From contig JAZQHB010000056.1 of NCBI GenBank assembly GCA_045540355.1, forward strand, positions 14,094-78,093: a DNA stretch of 64,000 nucleotides, read 5' to 3'. This document shows positions 1 through 9,480 of this stretch, piece by piece. Both the position numbers and the translations under genes were made by a program. The notes under the pieces were generated by a model, which did no database searches, was not told where the DNA came from, and worked only from the letters and a program-made list of their open reading frames with translations. This DNA comes from RGIG2945 sp045540355 (GTDB lineage Bacteria > Bacillota > Clostridia > Oscillospirales > Acutalibacteraceae). The first letter of the stretch is position 1. Each line of letters starts with the position of its first letter.

Positions 1-3000
1 ACAACAACCATAGATTTACTGCAAAGACCGAGCCTTTTCAGCTCCATAGCAGAGGCTACCATTTCAAAAGTTTTACCGGCGCCGACTTCGTGAGCCAAAA
101 GAGTGTTACCGCCGTAAAGAACATGAGCAACTGCGTTTTTCTGATGTTCTCGCAATTCAATGGCGGGGTTCATACCCGAAAATGTAATGTGACTTCCGTC
201 AAATTCTCGTGGACGGATACAGTTCATTTCTTCATTGTATTGCTTAACAAGTGCCTGCCTTCTGTCGGGATCTTTCCAAATCCAATCTCTGAAAGCATCT
301 TTTATGAGCTGTTGTTTCTGTGCTGCAAGAGTTGTTTCTTTGATATTCAGCACTCGTTTCTCTTTACCATCTTCATAAATCACATCAAAAACTCTTGAAT
401 CACGGAGATTAAGAGAATCTTCAAGAATTTCATAAGCACTTTTTCGTTTAGTGCCGTAGGTGGTGCGTGCCGCTATATCTTTATCGCTTATGTTTGTTTT
501 ACCTTCAATTCTCCATTCAGCAGTAACGGGAGAATATTTTACTGTGACATAGTCTTGTAATCTGTACGGAGTTTCAAAAGTTTCCTGCATAAACTGCTGA
601 AAATACGATTTGTCAATCCAAGTTGTACCGATACGAACCTCAATATCACTTGCTTCGAGGTCTTTCGGCTGTACCTTTTCAAGTGCATCAACATTGATTT
701 GAAATTCGGGGTTATTCTCGGCAATCCGCTTTGCCGTGCGTAGCTTCGCACGGACATTACCCGATAAATATTCATCAGCAGTCTGCCAACCATTTGCCCA
801 ATTCTCTCCGTTTTGGTCATAGTCAAAAGAACCCGTTACGGGGTCTTTGAAAATAACCCCTCTTAAACTCTCAACGATTTGCGGGATTTTATCTGCACCG
901 CCCATAAGCTGTGCCATATATCCGAGGTCAACACAGGCTTTTTCACCTATTGAAACTGCAAGTGCTTCACTTGCCGTATCAACTCTGTCAACGGGATTTC
1001 TGTGGCGGATAGTTCGTTTGGTAAACATATCCGCTTTCCTTTTCAGCTTCTTGTTATCGTCAAGAACTTCCAACGAGCAGAGCAGATAATATGACGAATC
1101 ACTCTCAAAAGCCAATCTGTTAGCACGGTCATTTATAAGACCGTATTTCTTTGAAAAGGTATCATACAGATAATTGAGTTCCGCCTGTTTTTCCTTGATT
1201 TCATAATCGGTAGTTCTTTCATCCATCTGCAATGCAATGAGTTCATTTACACAATTACGCAACCCGACCATTCCTTTAATGCGTTCCTTTGCGGTTGCAT
1301 TAACATCAGGGACAGCCATAATACTGTTCTCTCGGTAGTAAACTTCATTGTCAACAACGGTAAAAGAGTAATTTTTCACATCCGGGTCTGCGGGTATGGA
1401 TTTGGAAACCTTAACTTCCGCTTCATCGCTCAAATCCGTTATCTGTGCTTCGGTATATGTACCGCCGATGTTTTGAACAGCATAAGCAAGCTGTGTTGAA
1501 AGAGATAAATCCTCATACGGTTCTACGGTGTAATCCATACCGTGAGCTGTGCTTCTTTCTGTTTCTCTGCCCATAACCATTTCGGGATTATCAAGGAAAT
1601 ATCGGTTGACTGCATAGCCTTGTTCATTTGTTCCGAGAGCTACCCAGTCGGGTTCTATGGCAATGGGACTTTCTCTTTTCTGAAGAAAGATAATATCCGA
1701 AACAACCTCTGTGTTTGCATTAACTTTAAAAGCATTATTCGGTAAACGGATAGCACCGAGCAGGTCTGCCCGTTGAGCAAGATACTTTCTCACTTCCTGA
1801 TTCTTTGAATCCATCGTGTGACGGGAAGTAATGAAAGCAACAACACCGCCGGGACGGACCTGGTCAAGTGCTTTGGCAAAAAAGTAGTTATGAATATTAA
1901 AACCGAGCTTGTTGAAAGCACGGTCATTAACCTTATACTGTCCGAAAGGCACATTTCCGATTGCGACATCGTAAAAGTCTTTTCGATCTGTTGTTTCAAA
2001 TCCACCGATAGTAATATCGGCTTTGGGATAAAGCTGCTTTGCAATTCTGCCCGTAAGACTGTCAAGCTCAACGCCGTAGAGCCTTGAATCTTTCATCTCA
2101 TCGGGGAGCATACCGAAGAAATTACCGATACCCATTGAAGGCTCAAGGATATTACCTTTGGTAAATCCCATATTTGCAAGAGCATCATACATAGCTTTGA
2201 TAACTGTGGGACTTGTGTAATGTGAGTTCAGAACAGTTCCTCTTGCAGCTTCGTATTCTTCGGGCGAAAGTGCAACAATAAGCTCCTTGTATTCATCTGC
2301 CCAATTCTCTTTTGTTTCATCAAAGGCTTCGGGCAAACCGCCCCAACCGACATAACGGGATAAAACCTCTTGTTCTTCGGGAGTTGCATTTCTTCCTTCA
2401 AATTCAAGTTCTTTCAGCAGATTTATGGCATCCATATTCATACGAAATTTTGCTTTTGCTCCGCCTTCACCGAGATGTTCATCAGTTATATGAAAATTAT
2501 CTCTTACAAACGTTTCTTCAGGTGTTTCGGGTTCTGTTGTTTTGATAGTTTGCAGAACAACATCATAAGGCAAACCGTTTTCAACGGCGGGATAAACGGT
2601 ATCTGTTTCAACTGAATATTCGGTTGTTTCCGTAGGCGATTCTTCCCGTCTGCTCCACCAATCAACCTCTGTTGCCATAATCTCGGCAAACTTTTTTTCC
2701 TCATTGAGGGTAAGTTCAGAATGTTGTTCCAAGAACGGCAGAAGAATATCAAGACCTCTGCGGTGTTCCGCAATCTGCTGATTACAGTATTCTTCACCTT
2801 GCTTTTTCCATTCCGCAACCATAAATGAATCGGGAGATATAATATAGTTAAGGTTATTCCGAATATGAGCAATCAAGTCACCTTCGCCGTCACCGATATC
2901 AAATCTGCCCGTATAGGTGAAATCTTCACCGTCAATAACAGCATCTATTCTGAAATCTGTTTTGTGATACCAGCCTATCTCTTTTTCGTTTCGTTCTCTG

Positions 3001-6000
3001 TGCTGTTTCTCATCAAGCACACCGAGAAGTCTGTTGCCGAGAGCAAAGGATAAGTCTGTAAATCTGTCATTGAGCTGCTTGTCATAGAACGCAGGATGTT
3101 CGGAAAATCCGATAGTGAGCCTCAAGCTGTCAGGCTTTATTTCTACTACATCAGATACTTCGGGAGCAGATTTTGCCTGCGGATATTGTTCAAGAAGCCT
3201 TGCGAAGCTTTCTCTGCTTTCAGCTCTGCTGATGGGATAAACAAGAGTTGTATCTCTCATTCGGATATCGTGTTCTCCGATAGCTTCAATGACAAACGGT
3301 GTGTTATCTTCAAGATATATAACATCTCCGACATTGTACGGGAATTCGGGTTCGGAAGTTTCTTTGACAACTGCATTTTCAGATGCAATTCTGTTCTTTA
3401 TTTCATCTAAATCCGCAAGTGCTTCTTCTTCGGTATCAAACCAGTGTGTAAGGTTATCATCAGCAATATAGAAATCGTTGATTTCATTATCGTAAACTGC
3501 GAATTTATCCCCCTCATAGGGTACGAAAATTTCGTGAATTTCAAACCTTTCCGGCAAAGAAACAGACTGTTCGGATTTTACGGTAAAATTACCCGAATCA
3601 AGATATTTTTCAAATTCTTCTCTGCTCATTTCAACCGCATCCTGCTCGGGAAGGTCGGGAAATGTGTAGTAGATGTAATCTTCCGTTACATCTTCGATCT
3701 GAAAAACGGTTGAAGGCTCATCGTTATCCCACACCGTAACTATTTCATCACCAATGGAATAGCTTTGCCCTGCAGGCGTTGTAAAAGTTGTTGTTACATC
3801 ATTCATCACTTGCTGAATGAACGGAGCATTTTCCAATGCTTCGGGGTCAACTACTTCACCGTTTACTATTCCGTGTTCGGCAAGATTTTCACGAATGGCA
3901 ACAGGGTCAATATCATCAAAGTTGTCATATTCCTCTGTTTCATAAGTATGTGTTCTGACAGATTCATCGTATGACGGTAATCTGTACTGATTTCTTTCAC
4001 CGTTGGTTATACCTGAAACAATAACATTGAAATGCTCACGAAGTTTCTCGACATTCTGTTCAAGTCTGTGAGAGGGTATTCCGCACATAGGCACGGTTCC
4101 CATTTCAGGAATATATCTTGTTGTGGCAATCAATCCGAGCTGTTCAACTGCAATTTCGGCATCTTCACCGTACATTTCAAAGAAATCACCGACTTGAAAC
4201 AGAATAACATCATCGGGGTTATCAGCAATAATATCCGCAACCTCATCAAAATATGATGATTTTGACGGTGCGTTTTCCTCTATCTTCGGTAACGGTTCAA
4301 GCGGTGCATCTTTTCCGTAAACGGAATATCTGCCCTCTAAATATGCCGTCATATCTTCAAAGCCTTTTTTGCGATACTCATAATATCTGTCATCGGGTTT
4401 TGTTTCGTTCCATACGGGGAGCATCATATCGTTATATATCTCTCTGACCCTTACGGGGTCTGTGAGCTGTTGCTGTATTGTTTTTACATTCTCCCAATAA
4501 TGAACAGCATCATTGTCTGGAAACGGCTTATTTTCATTAACGCCGAAAAAGAAACTGTGAATACTCGCTGCCAATATATGCCTTTCGTAATCCGGCATAT
4601 TTTCTTTGTCTTTCACAGACAAGAATCTGTCAGCCTTAATAAGTTCCGCAATGCGTTTGCTTGCTTTTTTCCAAGGCAACTGAATTTCTGCATAAGGCTT
4701 GCCAATATCACCGTGTCCGAACTTTATACCTTTTGAGGTATATTCAAGATTGTCATTTCCGCTATATGACCCGCTGTATTCTCCGTGCATTTTGCGTAGA
4801 TATTTCATTCGTTCATCGGGGTCGTGATGTGTAACGAAATACGAATATACTTCCAAACGATATTCCGCAGTTTTTCTTTGAGATAAAACATTGTCAATTT
4901 CATCTTGTGAAATATACATCTTATGTTCGGGTTCATAGCTTCTGTCGGCCGAGAAAACAAGTTTTTCAGCCTGCATATCTTTAAGGCGGTCAAGAAGTTC
5001 TTGCGGTCTGTAAAATCTGAAACGAAGTATGTCGCTGTTCTGCTTGTATGCAGTCAAAAACAATTCCATTTCAGCAATTATTGTTTTCAGTTTCTGCGGA
5101 TTATTGAGATATTCAAACAGCACCTGTGTTTCTTCGGGATAACCTTTTCTTAAATCCCTTATAGCACTAACGGTAGGAATAAGATTAAGACTTTTTCCTT
5201 CCTCTGAAAAATCCGCTGTCATATACAGTAATCTATCCGCAACATCTTTTGCCTCAAAATTTTCTGCACGGTCTATTTCTCGTTGAGGCATATATTTACC
5301 TTCATCGAGAAGTTCTTTTATTCTCTCCGCCGCCTGTACCCAAGTAAGGGTTGTTGCATAAGGTTTATTCGCTGTTTCACCATCTGCAATCTGAATACCG
5401 CCAATGCTGTACCACATAGCATATTTACGCCCGTTCACATAAAAGCCTGCGCCGTTAGTTTTATAATGTTCAGCGAGAAAAACGGCATTTTCTTCAAGCT
5501 GTTTACCTTTCATAAAATGAGCACATATCTTTATTCGGCTTTCTTCATCATTTGAACCAAGTCGCAGAGCTTCATCAATTACATCTTGTGAAAGAGTGTT
5601 TGTAAAAGAAAAAACGGAGGGCAAAATGCTCTCCGTTTCGTCTATCAATCGGATTTGTTCAGCTTCGGAAGCAAACAGACTTAACTGTTCGCCTTGCTGA
5701 CTATCAAAAGTTAGCTGTATATCAGTTCTTTCAGCACTATTTCCTCGGCTGTCTGATGAATGCTGTTCATCAACTGCACCCACTTCATTTGGTCTTTCGC
5801 TTTCAGTTCCTCGGTCACTCCGTACTGCTTCATCAACTGTGAAAGAAGCAGCTCCATGCGGCTTGTTGCCGATTCTTCCACTTCGTGAAGGTGGTCGTAC
5901 AGTTTCTCCGACAGGGTAAGATGATTCCACAGTATCGGGTTGTGTTCCTTTAGATACGCTTTTCTCATCTTGCCGTACTTGCCGAGAGGTTTCTTCTCGC

Positions 6001-6845
6001 TGTCCTTCAATTTGAGGTTCGGAATGAGATAATCCCCGTTCTGTCTGTAAGTGATCTCTGCCATAATCTTTGCTCCTTTCCTTTTCAAAGGTTCGTATTG
6101 TGATTTCAATTTGCCTTAAAACATCTTCGGCACATTCGCTTACCGCCGAGCCGAGAACCGCAACCGTTCCGGGGGTATTGAAATCAAAGACACTCAAAAA
6201 ATCTTCGTGTTCAAAATACCCATCGGGGTCAAGTCCGCATCGGGAGAGCAGAGCGTATGTTGTACTGACTACACCTGCGTTTCGGAAAGCCATACCGATG
6301 TTATCTTCATCATACTCTTCCAAAAAAGAATCGTCAACGATGCCGATTATCGTTCTTTTATGATTATTCCAAAACTCATCAACGAGCTGTGCTGCAATAC
6401 TTTCAAGCTGAACGGAAATTCCGCTGTTTTCCGAAACATCATATTTTCCCGAAAGAGCTGACATTACTGCTTGCTCGTTTTCATCGGTAAGAATCCATTG
6501 GTTTACAGACCTCGAATTTTCTCTTGTTCCCGTATCGGAAACATCAAAAACATAACGGATTTCGGGGTTATCCCCGTCATTGTTAAGGAGTGCGATACCT
6601 TTTGAACCTCTCCGAACATATCGGTTCATTCGCTGATTCCATATATTGAACTCTGCACAAGCTGTTGCTTCGGGTCTTTGAGCATAAATCATTAGCTGCT
6701 CGTTATACGGATATTTATAGAGCCGTGAGGCAGTTGTAAGGAACGCAGTCCAATTCTGCCTTGAACGGGTAAGATTCTTTTCAGTATCAGCAGTTAATTG
6801 AGAGATTTCTTGCAGTTTTGCTTCATAATCTGTTTTATCTGCCAT
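1..6845 (-). CDS. Giant ICE DNA methylase / SNF2-type helicase (C-terminus beyond window)
   Basis: At least 2281 residues are open on the minus strand, running off the left edge. It starts at an ATG preceded by AAAGGAG. The N-terminus (about residues 1-90) resembles the ArdC/antirestriction-like segment found in ICE proteins (NEQLMIYAQRP). A MutS domain-I-like motif (GDFFEMYGEDA) lies near residue 885. A methylase motif IV variant (NVPFG) lies near 1630, and a helicase Walker A (HEVGAGKTFEM) is the last part visible, near 2265. Proteins of this architecture are standard in clostridial ICEs and are thought to protect or process transferred DNA; that role is family knowledge, not shown here. 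The stretch around residues 260-380 is polar and low in complexity, and tnpV is encoded there in another frame. Confidence 0.9.
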   Translation of the reverse strand, partial: MADKTDYEAKLQEISQLTADTEKNLTRSRQNWTAFLTTASRLYKYPYNEQLMIYAQRPEATACAEFNIWNQRMNRYVRRGSKGIALLNNDGDNPEIRYVFDVSDTGTRENSRSVNQWILTDENEQAVMSALSGKYDVSENSGISVQLESIAAQLVDEFWNNHKRTIIGIVDDSFLEEYDEDNIGMAFRNAGVVSTTYALLSRCGLDPDGYFEHEDFLSVFDFNTPGTVAVLGSAVSECAEDVLRQIEITIRTFEKERSKDYGRDHLQTERGLSHSEPQIEGQREETSRQVRQDEKSVSKGTQPDTVESSYPVGETVRPPSRSGRIGNKPHGAASFTVDEAVRSDRGTESERPNEVGAVDEQHSSDSRGNSAERTDIQLTFDSQQGEQLSLFASEAEQIRLIDETESILPSVFSFTNTLSQDVIDEALRLGSNDEESRIKICAHFMKGKQLEENAVFLAEHYKTNGAGFYVNGRKYAMWYSIGGIQIADGETANKPYATTLTWVQAAERIKELLDEGKYMPQREIDRAENFEAKDVADRLLYMTADFSEEGKSLNLIPTVSAIRDLRKGYPEETQVLFEYLNNPQKLKTIIAEMELFLTAYKQNSDILRFRFYRPQELLDRLKDMQAEKLVFSADRSYEPEHKMYISQDEIDNVLSQRKTAEYRLEVYSYFVTHHDPDERMKYLRKMHGEYSGSYSGNDNLEYTSKGIKFGHGDIGKPYAEIQLPWKKASKRIAELIKADRFLSVKDKENMPDYERHILAASIHSFFFGVNENKPFPDNDAVHYWENVKTIQQQLTDPVRVREIYNDMMLPVWNETKPDDRYYEYRKKGFEDMTAYLEGRYSVYGKDAPLEPLPKIEENAPSKSSYFDEVADIIADNPDDVILFQVGDFFEMYGEDAEIAVEQLGLIATTRYIPEMGTVPMCGIPSHRLEQNVEKLREHFNVIVSGITNGERNQYRLPSYDESVRTHTYETEEYDNFDDIDPVAIRENLAEHGIVNGEVVDPEALENAPFIQQVMNDVTTTFTTPAGQSYSIGDEIVTVWDNDEPSTVFQIEDVTEDYIYYTFPDLPEQDAVEMSREEFEKYLDSGNFTVKSEQSVSLPERFEIHEIFVPYEGDKFAVYDNEINDFYIADDNLTHWFDTEEEALADLDEIKNRIASENAVVKETSEPEFPYNVGDVIYLEDNTPFVIEAIGEHDIRMRDTTLVYPISRAESRESFARLLEQYPQAKSAPEVSDVVEIKPDSLRLTIGFSEHPAFYDKQLNDRFTDLSFALGNRLLGVLDEKQHRERNEKEIGWYHKTDFRIDAVIDGEDFTYTGRFDIGDGEGDLIAHIRNNLNYIISPDSFMVAEWKKQGEEYCNQQIAEHRRGLDILLPFLEQHSELTLNEEKKFAEIMATEVDWWSRREESPTETTEYSVETDTVYPAVENGLPYDVVLQTIKTTEPETPEETFVRDNFHITDEHLGEGGAKAKFRMNMDAINLLKELEFEGRNATPEEQEVLSRYVGWGGLPEAFDETKENWADEYKELIVALSPEEYEAARGTVLNSHYTSPTVIKAMYDALANMGFTKGNILEPSMGIGNFFGMLPDEMKDSRLYGVELDSLTGRIAKQLYPKADITIGGFETTDRKDFYDVAIGNVPFGQYKVNDRAFNKLGFNIHNYFFAKALDQVRPGGVVAFITSRHTMDSKNQEVRKYLAQRADLLGAIRLPNNAFKVNANTEVVSDIIFLQKRESPIAIEPDWVALGTNEQGYAVNRYFLDNPEMVMGRETERSTAHGMDYTVEPYEDLSLSTQLAYAVQNIGGTYTEAQITDLSDEAEVKVSKSIPADPDVKNYSFTVVDNEVYYRENSIMAVPDVNATAKERIKGMVGLRNCVNELIALQMDERTTDYEIKEKQAELNYLYDTFSKKYGLINDRANRLAFESDSSYYLLCSLEVLDDNKKLKRKADMFTKRTIRHRNPVDRVDTASEALAVSIGEKACVDLGYMAQLMGGADKIPQIVESLRGVIFKDPVTGSFDYDQNGENWANGWQTADEYLSGNVRAKLRTAKRIAENNPEFQINVDALEKVQPKDLEASDIEVRIGTTWIDKSYFQQFMQETFETPYRLQDYVTVKYSPVTAEWRIEGKTNISDKDIAARTTYGTKRKSAYEILEDSLNLRDSRVFDVIYEDGKEKRVLNIKETTLAAQKQQLIKDAFRDWIWKDPDRRQALVKQYNEEMNCIRPREFDGSHITFSGMNPAIELREHQKNAVAHVLYGGNTLLAHEVGAGKTFEMVASAMELKRLGLCSKSMVV
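5711..6064 (-). CDS. tnpV: TnpV family protein, nested out of frame inside the helicase gene
   Basis: This 117-residue protein begins MAEITYRQNGDYLIPNL and ends EEIVLKELIYS, both recognisable TnpV family signatures. Its ATG follows AAAGGAG at good spacing. TnpV is known from Tn4451-type and other clostridial mobile elements; its function is unclear. The odd feature is position: the entire gene lies within the methylase-helicase ORF on the same strand, in a different frame. I checked the host frame codon by codon across 5700-6110 and it has no stop. Either both proteins are made (overprinting) or only one frame is used here. The family match and the good SD favour real TnpV translation. Confidence 0.75.
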   Translation of the reverse strand: MAEITYRQNGDYLIPNLKLKDSEKKPLGKYGKMRKAYLKEHNPILWNHLTLSEKLYDHLHEVEESATSRMELLLSQLMKQYGVTEELKAKDQMKWVQLMNSIHQTAEEIVLKELIYS

Positions 6846-6907
6846 ATTTTAGCTCCTTTCTCTGAAATGTAAAAGAGCGACACGAAAGCCGCCCTTTTAA
6901 ATGATAT

Positions 6908-7114
6908 TTAGATTTCGGGGAATAAGTCAAGCTCGGAATATTCTTCATCACTCATATTTCGGAGTTTCGTGATTGCTCCTTCGCTTAACAGGCGAAGCTC
7001 CGCTTCGTCGGTTTCAAGATACTGCATCATTTCTTCAATTTTTCCGATTGTTTCCTCACGGGTTTCACCGCTGTAGAGAGCTACGATGTTGTTTTCTTCA
7101 AATGTCAGTTTCAT
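6908..7114 (-). CDS. Transposon-transfer assisting protein (TTRAP family)
   Basis: This is a 68-residue acidic protein (MKLTFEENNIVALYSGETRE...) matching the small TTRAP family of clostridial conjugative transposons, which are usually 60-70 residues. It is predicted cytoplasmic, with no membrane segment. Its ATG overlaps the stop of the ArdC/ImmA-like gene by four bases (ATGA), implying translational coupling. The giant helicase gene starts about 60 bases further on, so the three probably form one transcript. The family name comes from association with transfer; the molecular activity is unknown. Confidence 0.8.
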   Translation of the reverse strand: MKLTFEENNIVALYSGETREETIGKIEEMMQYLETDEAELRLLSEGAITKLRNMSDEEYSELDLFPEI

Positions 7115-8928
7115 TGTATCAAATTCCTTTCTGTTTTCTTCGGCATAGGATTATCAAGTGAGCCCGCTTGTTTCTTTGCATCTTCAAGTCTTTTGAGAAC
7201 AGACGGCTTCTTGCCTATGTCATTCTGTTTTGATTTATCGTCAGTTTCGGGTTTCTTGCCGTTGTTTATAACCCCGTCTATCATACCGTAATCATCCTCG
7301 GTGGATATTTCGGCATTTTTGAGATAGTTTCTCTGCGGAAGGAAATCGTGAACGGGAGTAAAACCGATACTGTCAACATAATAGAATGATACATCATTAC
7401 CTCTTTTTAACGCAATGATGTCGCTTACCGAACAAGACTGACCTTTGTAATCAACAGGAAGATGAATGTTGAAATCCTCATAGATACTGTCAAGCACCTG
7501 AACAATTTCGCCTTGCTTTTTCAGTTCACCCGTAGCAACAAGGCTGTAATTATCCCTTGAAATTTCAAGACCGTGCTTTTTAAGAAATTCCGTATTCATA
7601 AAACGGTGTTCGTCTGTTGCTTCGGAGCGAATGAGCTGATAGAGAGCAAACGCATCTGACGGACTTTCAAGAAAGGCTTTTTCCTTTTCTTTAAATGCTT
7701 CAAGAGCTTTTGCCCAATCCGCTTTTTCTACACCGAACATACCGTCGTGCTGTCTGAATGCTTCGGGAGTTTCGATAAGCGATTCCGAATTATCGGTGTA
7801 AATGCAATAAACGGGAATATCCTGCATAAACAGTTCTGCTGCTCGGCTCTTTGTTAAAGGGAGCATATTGTCATCGGTATATCCGAACGAGAGTAATGCT
7901 TCACGGCTTATGGCGGGGTCGGGAACGGGAATATCGGATAAATCTTCTGTCTGCGGTGTTTCTATGGCAGGTTCTTTAAGTTCCGTGTCAGTCAGCTCCG
8001 CACCACGCTCTTTGACAATCGCTTTATAATTTTTTTCGATAGCGGTAATAAGTTCAGATGAGGTTTTGTTAATAACATCAAGACTTTCTTTCAGTTCTTT
8101 GAGTTCCTTATTCTGTGACCAAGAAGCAAGATAACCGAAAGAGTTTTCACCCGTTTCAATTCCGAAATATGCACAAACCGTATATGCAATACTTTCCGCT
8201 TGTACTTCTTCATCACTTCGGGATAGCTTGCTTTTATCATCCGTTTCGGGAATATAAGCGGGATTGTGCAGTTTTGCGTGTGCCGATTCGTGTATCATCG
8301 CACATACTGTCTGCACTTCGCCCATACCCTCACGAATAACAATTTCTTGTCTTTTGGGACTGAAATATCCGTCTGTATCGGGTCTTAAAGGTTTGAATGA
8401 AATAGGAACGGGAGCAGAGCGGCTGATAGCTTCTTTGAGCATATCAAAATTTTCTACTTTTCCGTTCAAATCCGAAGCCAACGTCGGGAGTTCTTTGCCC
8501 GAAGTCTGACTTACATCGAATACCGTAACGGGTCTGAAAGAAGGGATTGAAACCTCTTTTTCTTCCTTGATGATTTCACCGTTTTCATCTCTCATCGGAA
8601 GTTTTGTATCGGGGTCGAGAACATCTTTTTCAATCTTCTTTTTGTACGGAGTGGGAGCTATGATTTTAATACCTTTTTCGCCCTTGTTTACATTTCGCTC
8701 AAATTTATCCTTCCATTTGTTGAAACCCGCAACAAGAGTTGCATCCGGCTTTTGCATATATATGAGCATAGTGTTGTTGAAACTGTAATTATGGAATCGG
8801 CTCATTACCTGCAAATACTCTGTATATCTGCCGGATTCAAACACTTCCTTTATGCCTTTTTCTATGCTGTCGATGATTTCTTTCAAACGGTCTTTGTTGT
8901 TTCTGAAATTACCTGTTTTTTCAGACAT
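7111..8928 (-). CDS. ArdC-like antirestriction protein with ImmA/IrrE-type metallopeptidase motif
   Basis: This protein has 605 residues. An N-terminal ArdC-like ssDNA-binding region (residues 1 to about 110, with YLQVMSRFHNYSFNN) is followed by a zinc-peptidase motif HESAHAKLH near residue 215. The C-terminal half includes a YodL-like segment (KSRAAELFMQDIPVYCIY). I chose the ATG at 8928, preceded by AGAAAGGAGA; an upstream extension to 8997 has no SD and crosses a terminator hairpin. Family knowledge: ArdC proteins protect incoming ssDNA from restriction. Its position just before TTRAP and the helicase fits an establishment role in the recipient. Confidence 0.82.
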   Translation of the reverse strand: MSEKTGNFRNNKDRLKEIIDSIEKGIKEVFESGRYTEYLQVMSRFHNYSFNNTMLIYMQKPDATLVAGFNKWKDKFERNVNKGEKGIKIIAPTPYKKKIEKDVLDPDTKLPMRDENGEIIKEEKEVSIPSFRPVTVFDVSQTSGKELPTLASDLNGKVENFDMLKEAISRSAPVPISFKPLRPDTDGYFSPKRQEIVIREGMGEVQTVCAMIHESAHAKLHNPAYIPETDDKSKLSRSDEEVQAESIAYTVCAYFGIETGENSFGYLASWSQNKELKELKESLDVINKTSSELITAIEKNYKAIVKERGAELTDTELKEPAIETPQTEDLSDIPVPDPAISREALLSFGYTDDNMLPLTKSRAAELFMQDIPVYCIYTDNSESLIETPEAFRQHDGMFGVEKADWAKALEAFKEKEKAFLESPSDAFALYQLIRSEATDEHRFMNTEFLKKHGLEISRDNYSLVATGELKKQGEIVQVLDSIYEDFNIHLPVDYKGQSCSVSDIIALKRGNDVSFYYVDSIGFTPVHDFLPQRNYLKNAEISTEDDYGMIDGVINNGKKPETDDKSKQNDIGKKPSVLKRLEDAKKQAGSLDNPMPKKTERNLIQ

Positions 8929-8946
8929 AAAAATCTCCTTTCTAAA

Positions 8947-8992
8947 CAAAAAAAGAGCTGTATTCATCCGCCGAAACGAACAAATACAGCTC
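8947..8992 (-). terminator. Intrinsic terminator or attenuator before the ArdC-like gene
   Basis: On the minus strand GAGCTGTATT pairs with AATACAGCTC and is followed by seven Ts. It lies between the Cys-rich VLP gene and the SD of the ArdC-like gene, so it can limit read-through from the topB transcript. Confidence 0.75.
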
Positions 8993-9099
8993 AACACTTT
9001 ATTGCTTTTGTAACGCCTTTCTATCTGTTTTTGAGATTCTAATGATATTCCATTAAAACCTCTGCTAATATGTTGCGGAAGCCTTATATATCAACTGTT

Positions 9100-9474
9100 T
9101 TACAACTTTGTTTTGCGTAGATTGAAATAGCGTTTTCTTTGCCTTTCGGCTTCTTTTTCCCTTCGGCGTTTTAATGCACATTCGGTGCAGTATTTCAAAG
9201 CATTGTTTTTTGAGAACAATGGTTTACCGCAAGTCTTACAAAACTTCGTTGCATTGATTTTGTAAAGCTCTGCTTGAAGTTCTGTGTTTGTCGGAAGAAC
9301 GGCATTTATGTACCAACGGCAAAGCAGAGAGTACGAATGGCATTGAACACACCAAACATAATCTCCGTCATCGAGAGCTATACAATTACCGTTATCGTAA
9401 TTACAACACAGTTTCTTTATGTGCCTTGATACTTTTCGTTTCTGTGTTTCCGTCATCCATATCCGTTCAGACAT
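9100..9474 (-). CDS. Cysteine-rich VLP domain protein
   Basis: This is a 124-residue basic protein. It contains CIALDDGDYVWCVQC and CRWYINAVLP, the diagnostic VLP block, then a zinc-ribbon pattern CKTCGKPL...YCTEC and a highly basic C-terminal tail. The cysteine spacing suggests metal-coordinated DNA or RNA binding, which is an inference. The family is almost confined to clostridial ICEs and lies next to topB, as here, with only six bases between the genes. An internal ATG at 9456 (MTETQKRK) is an alternative start. No biochemical function is established to my knowledge. Confidence 0.8.
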   Translation of the reverse strand: MSERIWMTETQKRKVSRHIKKLCCNYDNGNCIALDDGDYVWCVQCHSYSLLCRWYINAVLPTNTELQAELYKINATKFCKTCGKPLFSKNNALKYCTECALKRRREKEAERQRKRYFNLRKTKL

Positions 9475-9480
9475 TTCCTG

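Noticed and set aside
8929..8997. Upstream extension of the ArdC-like protein
   Set aside because: The extra codons run through a terminator hairpin and lack an SD, whereas 8928 has AGAAAGGAGA.
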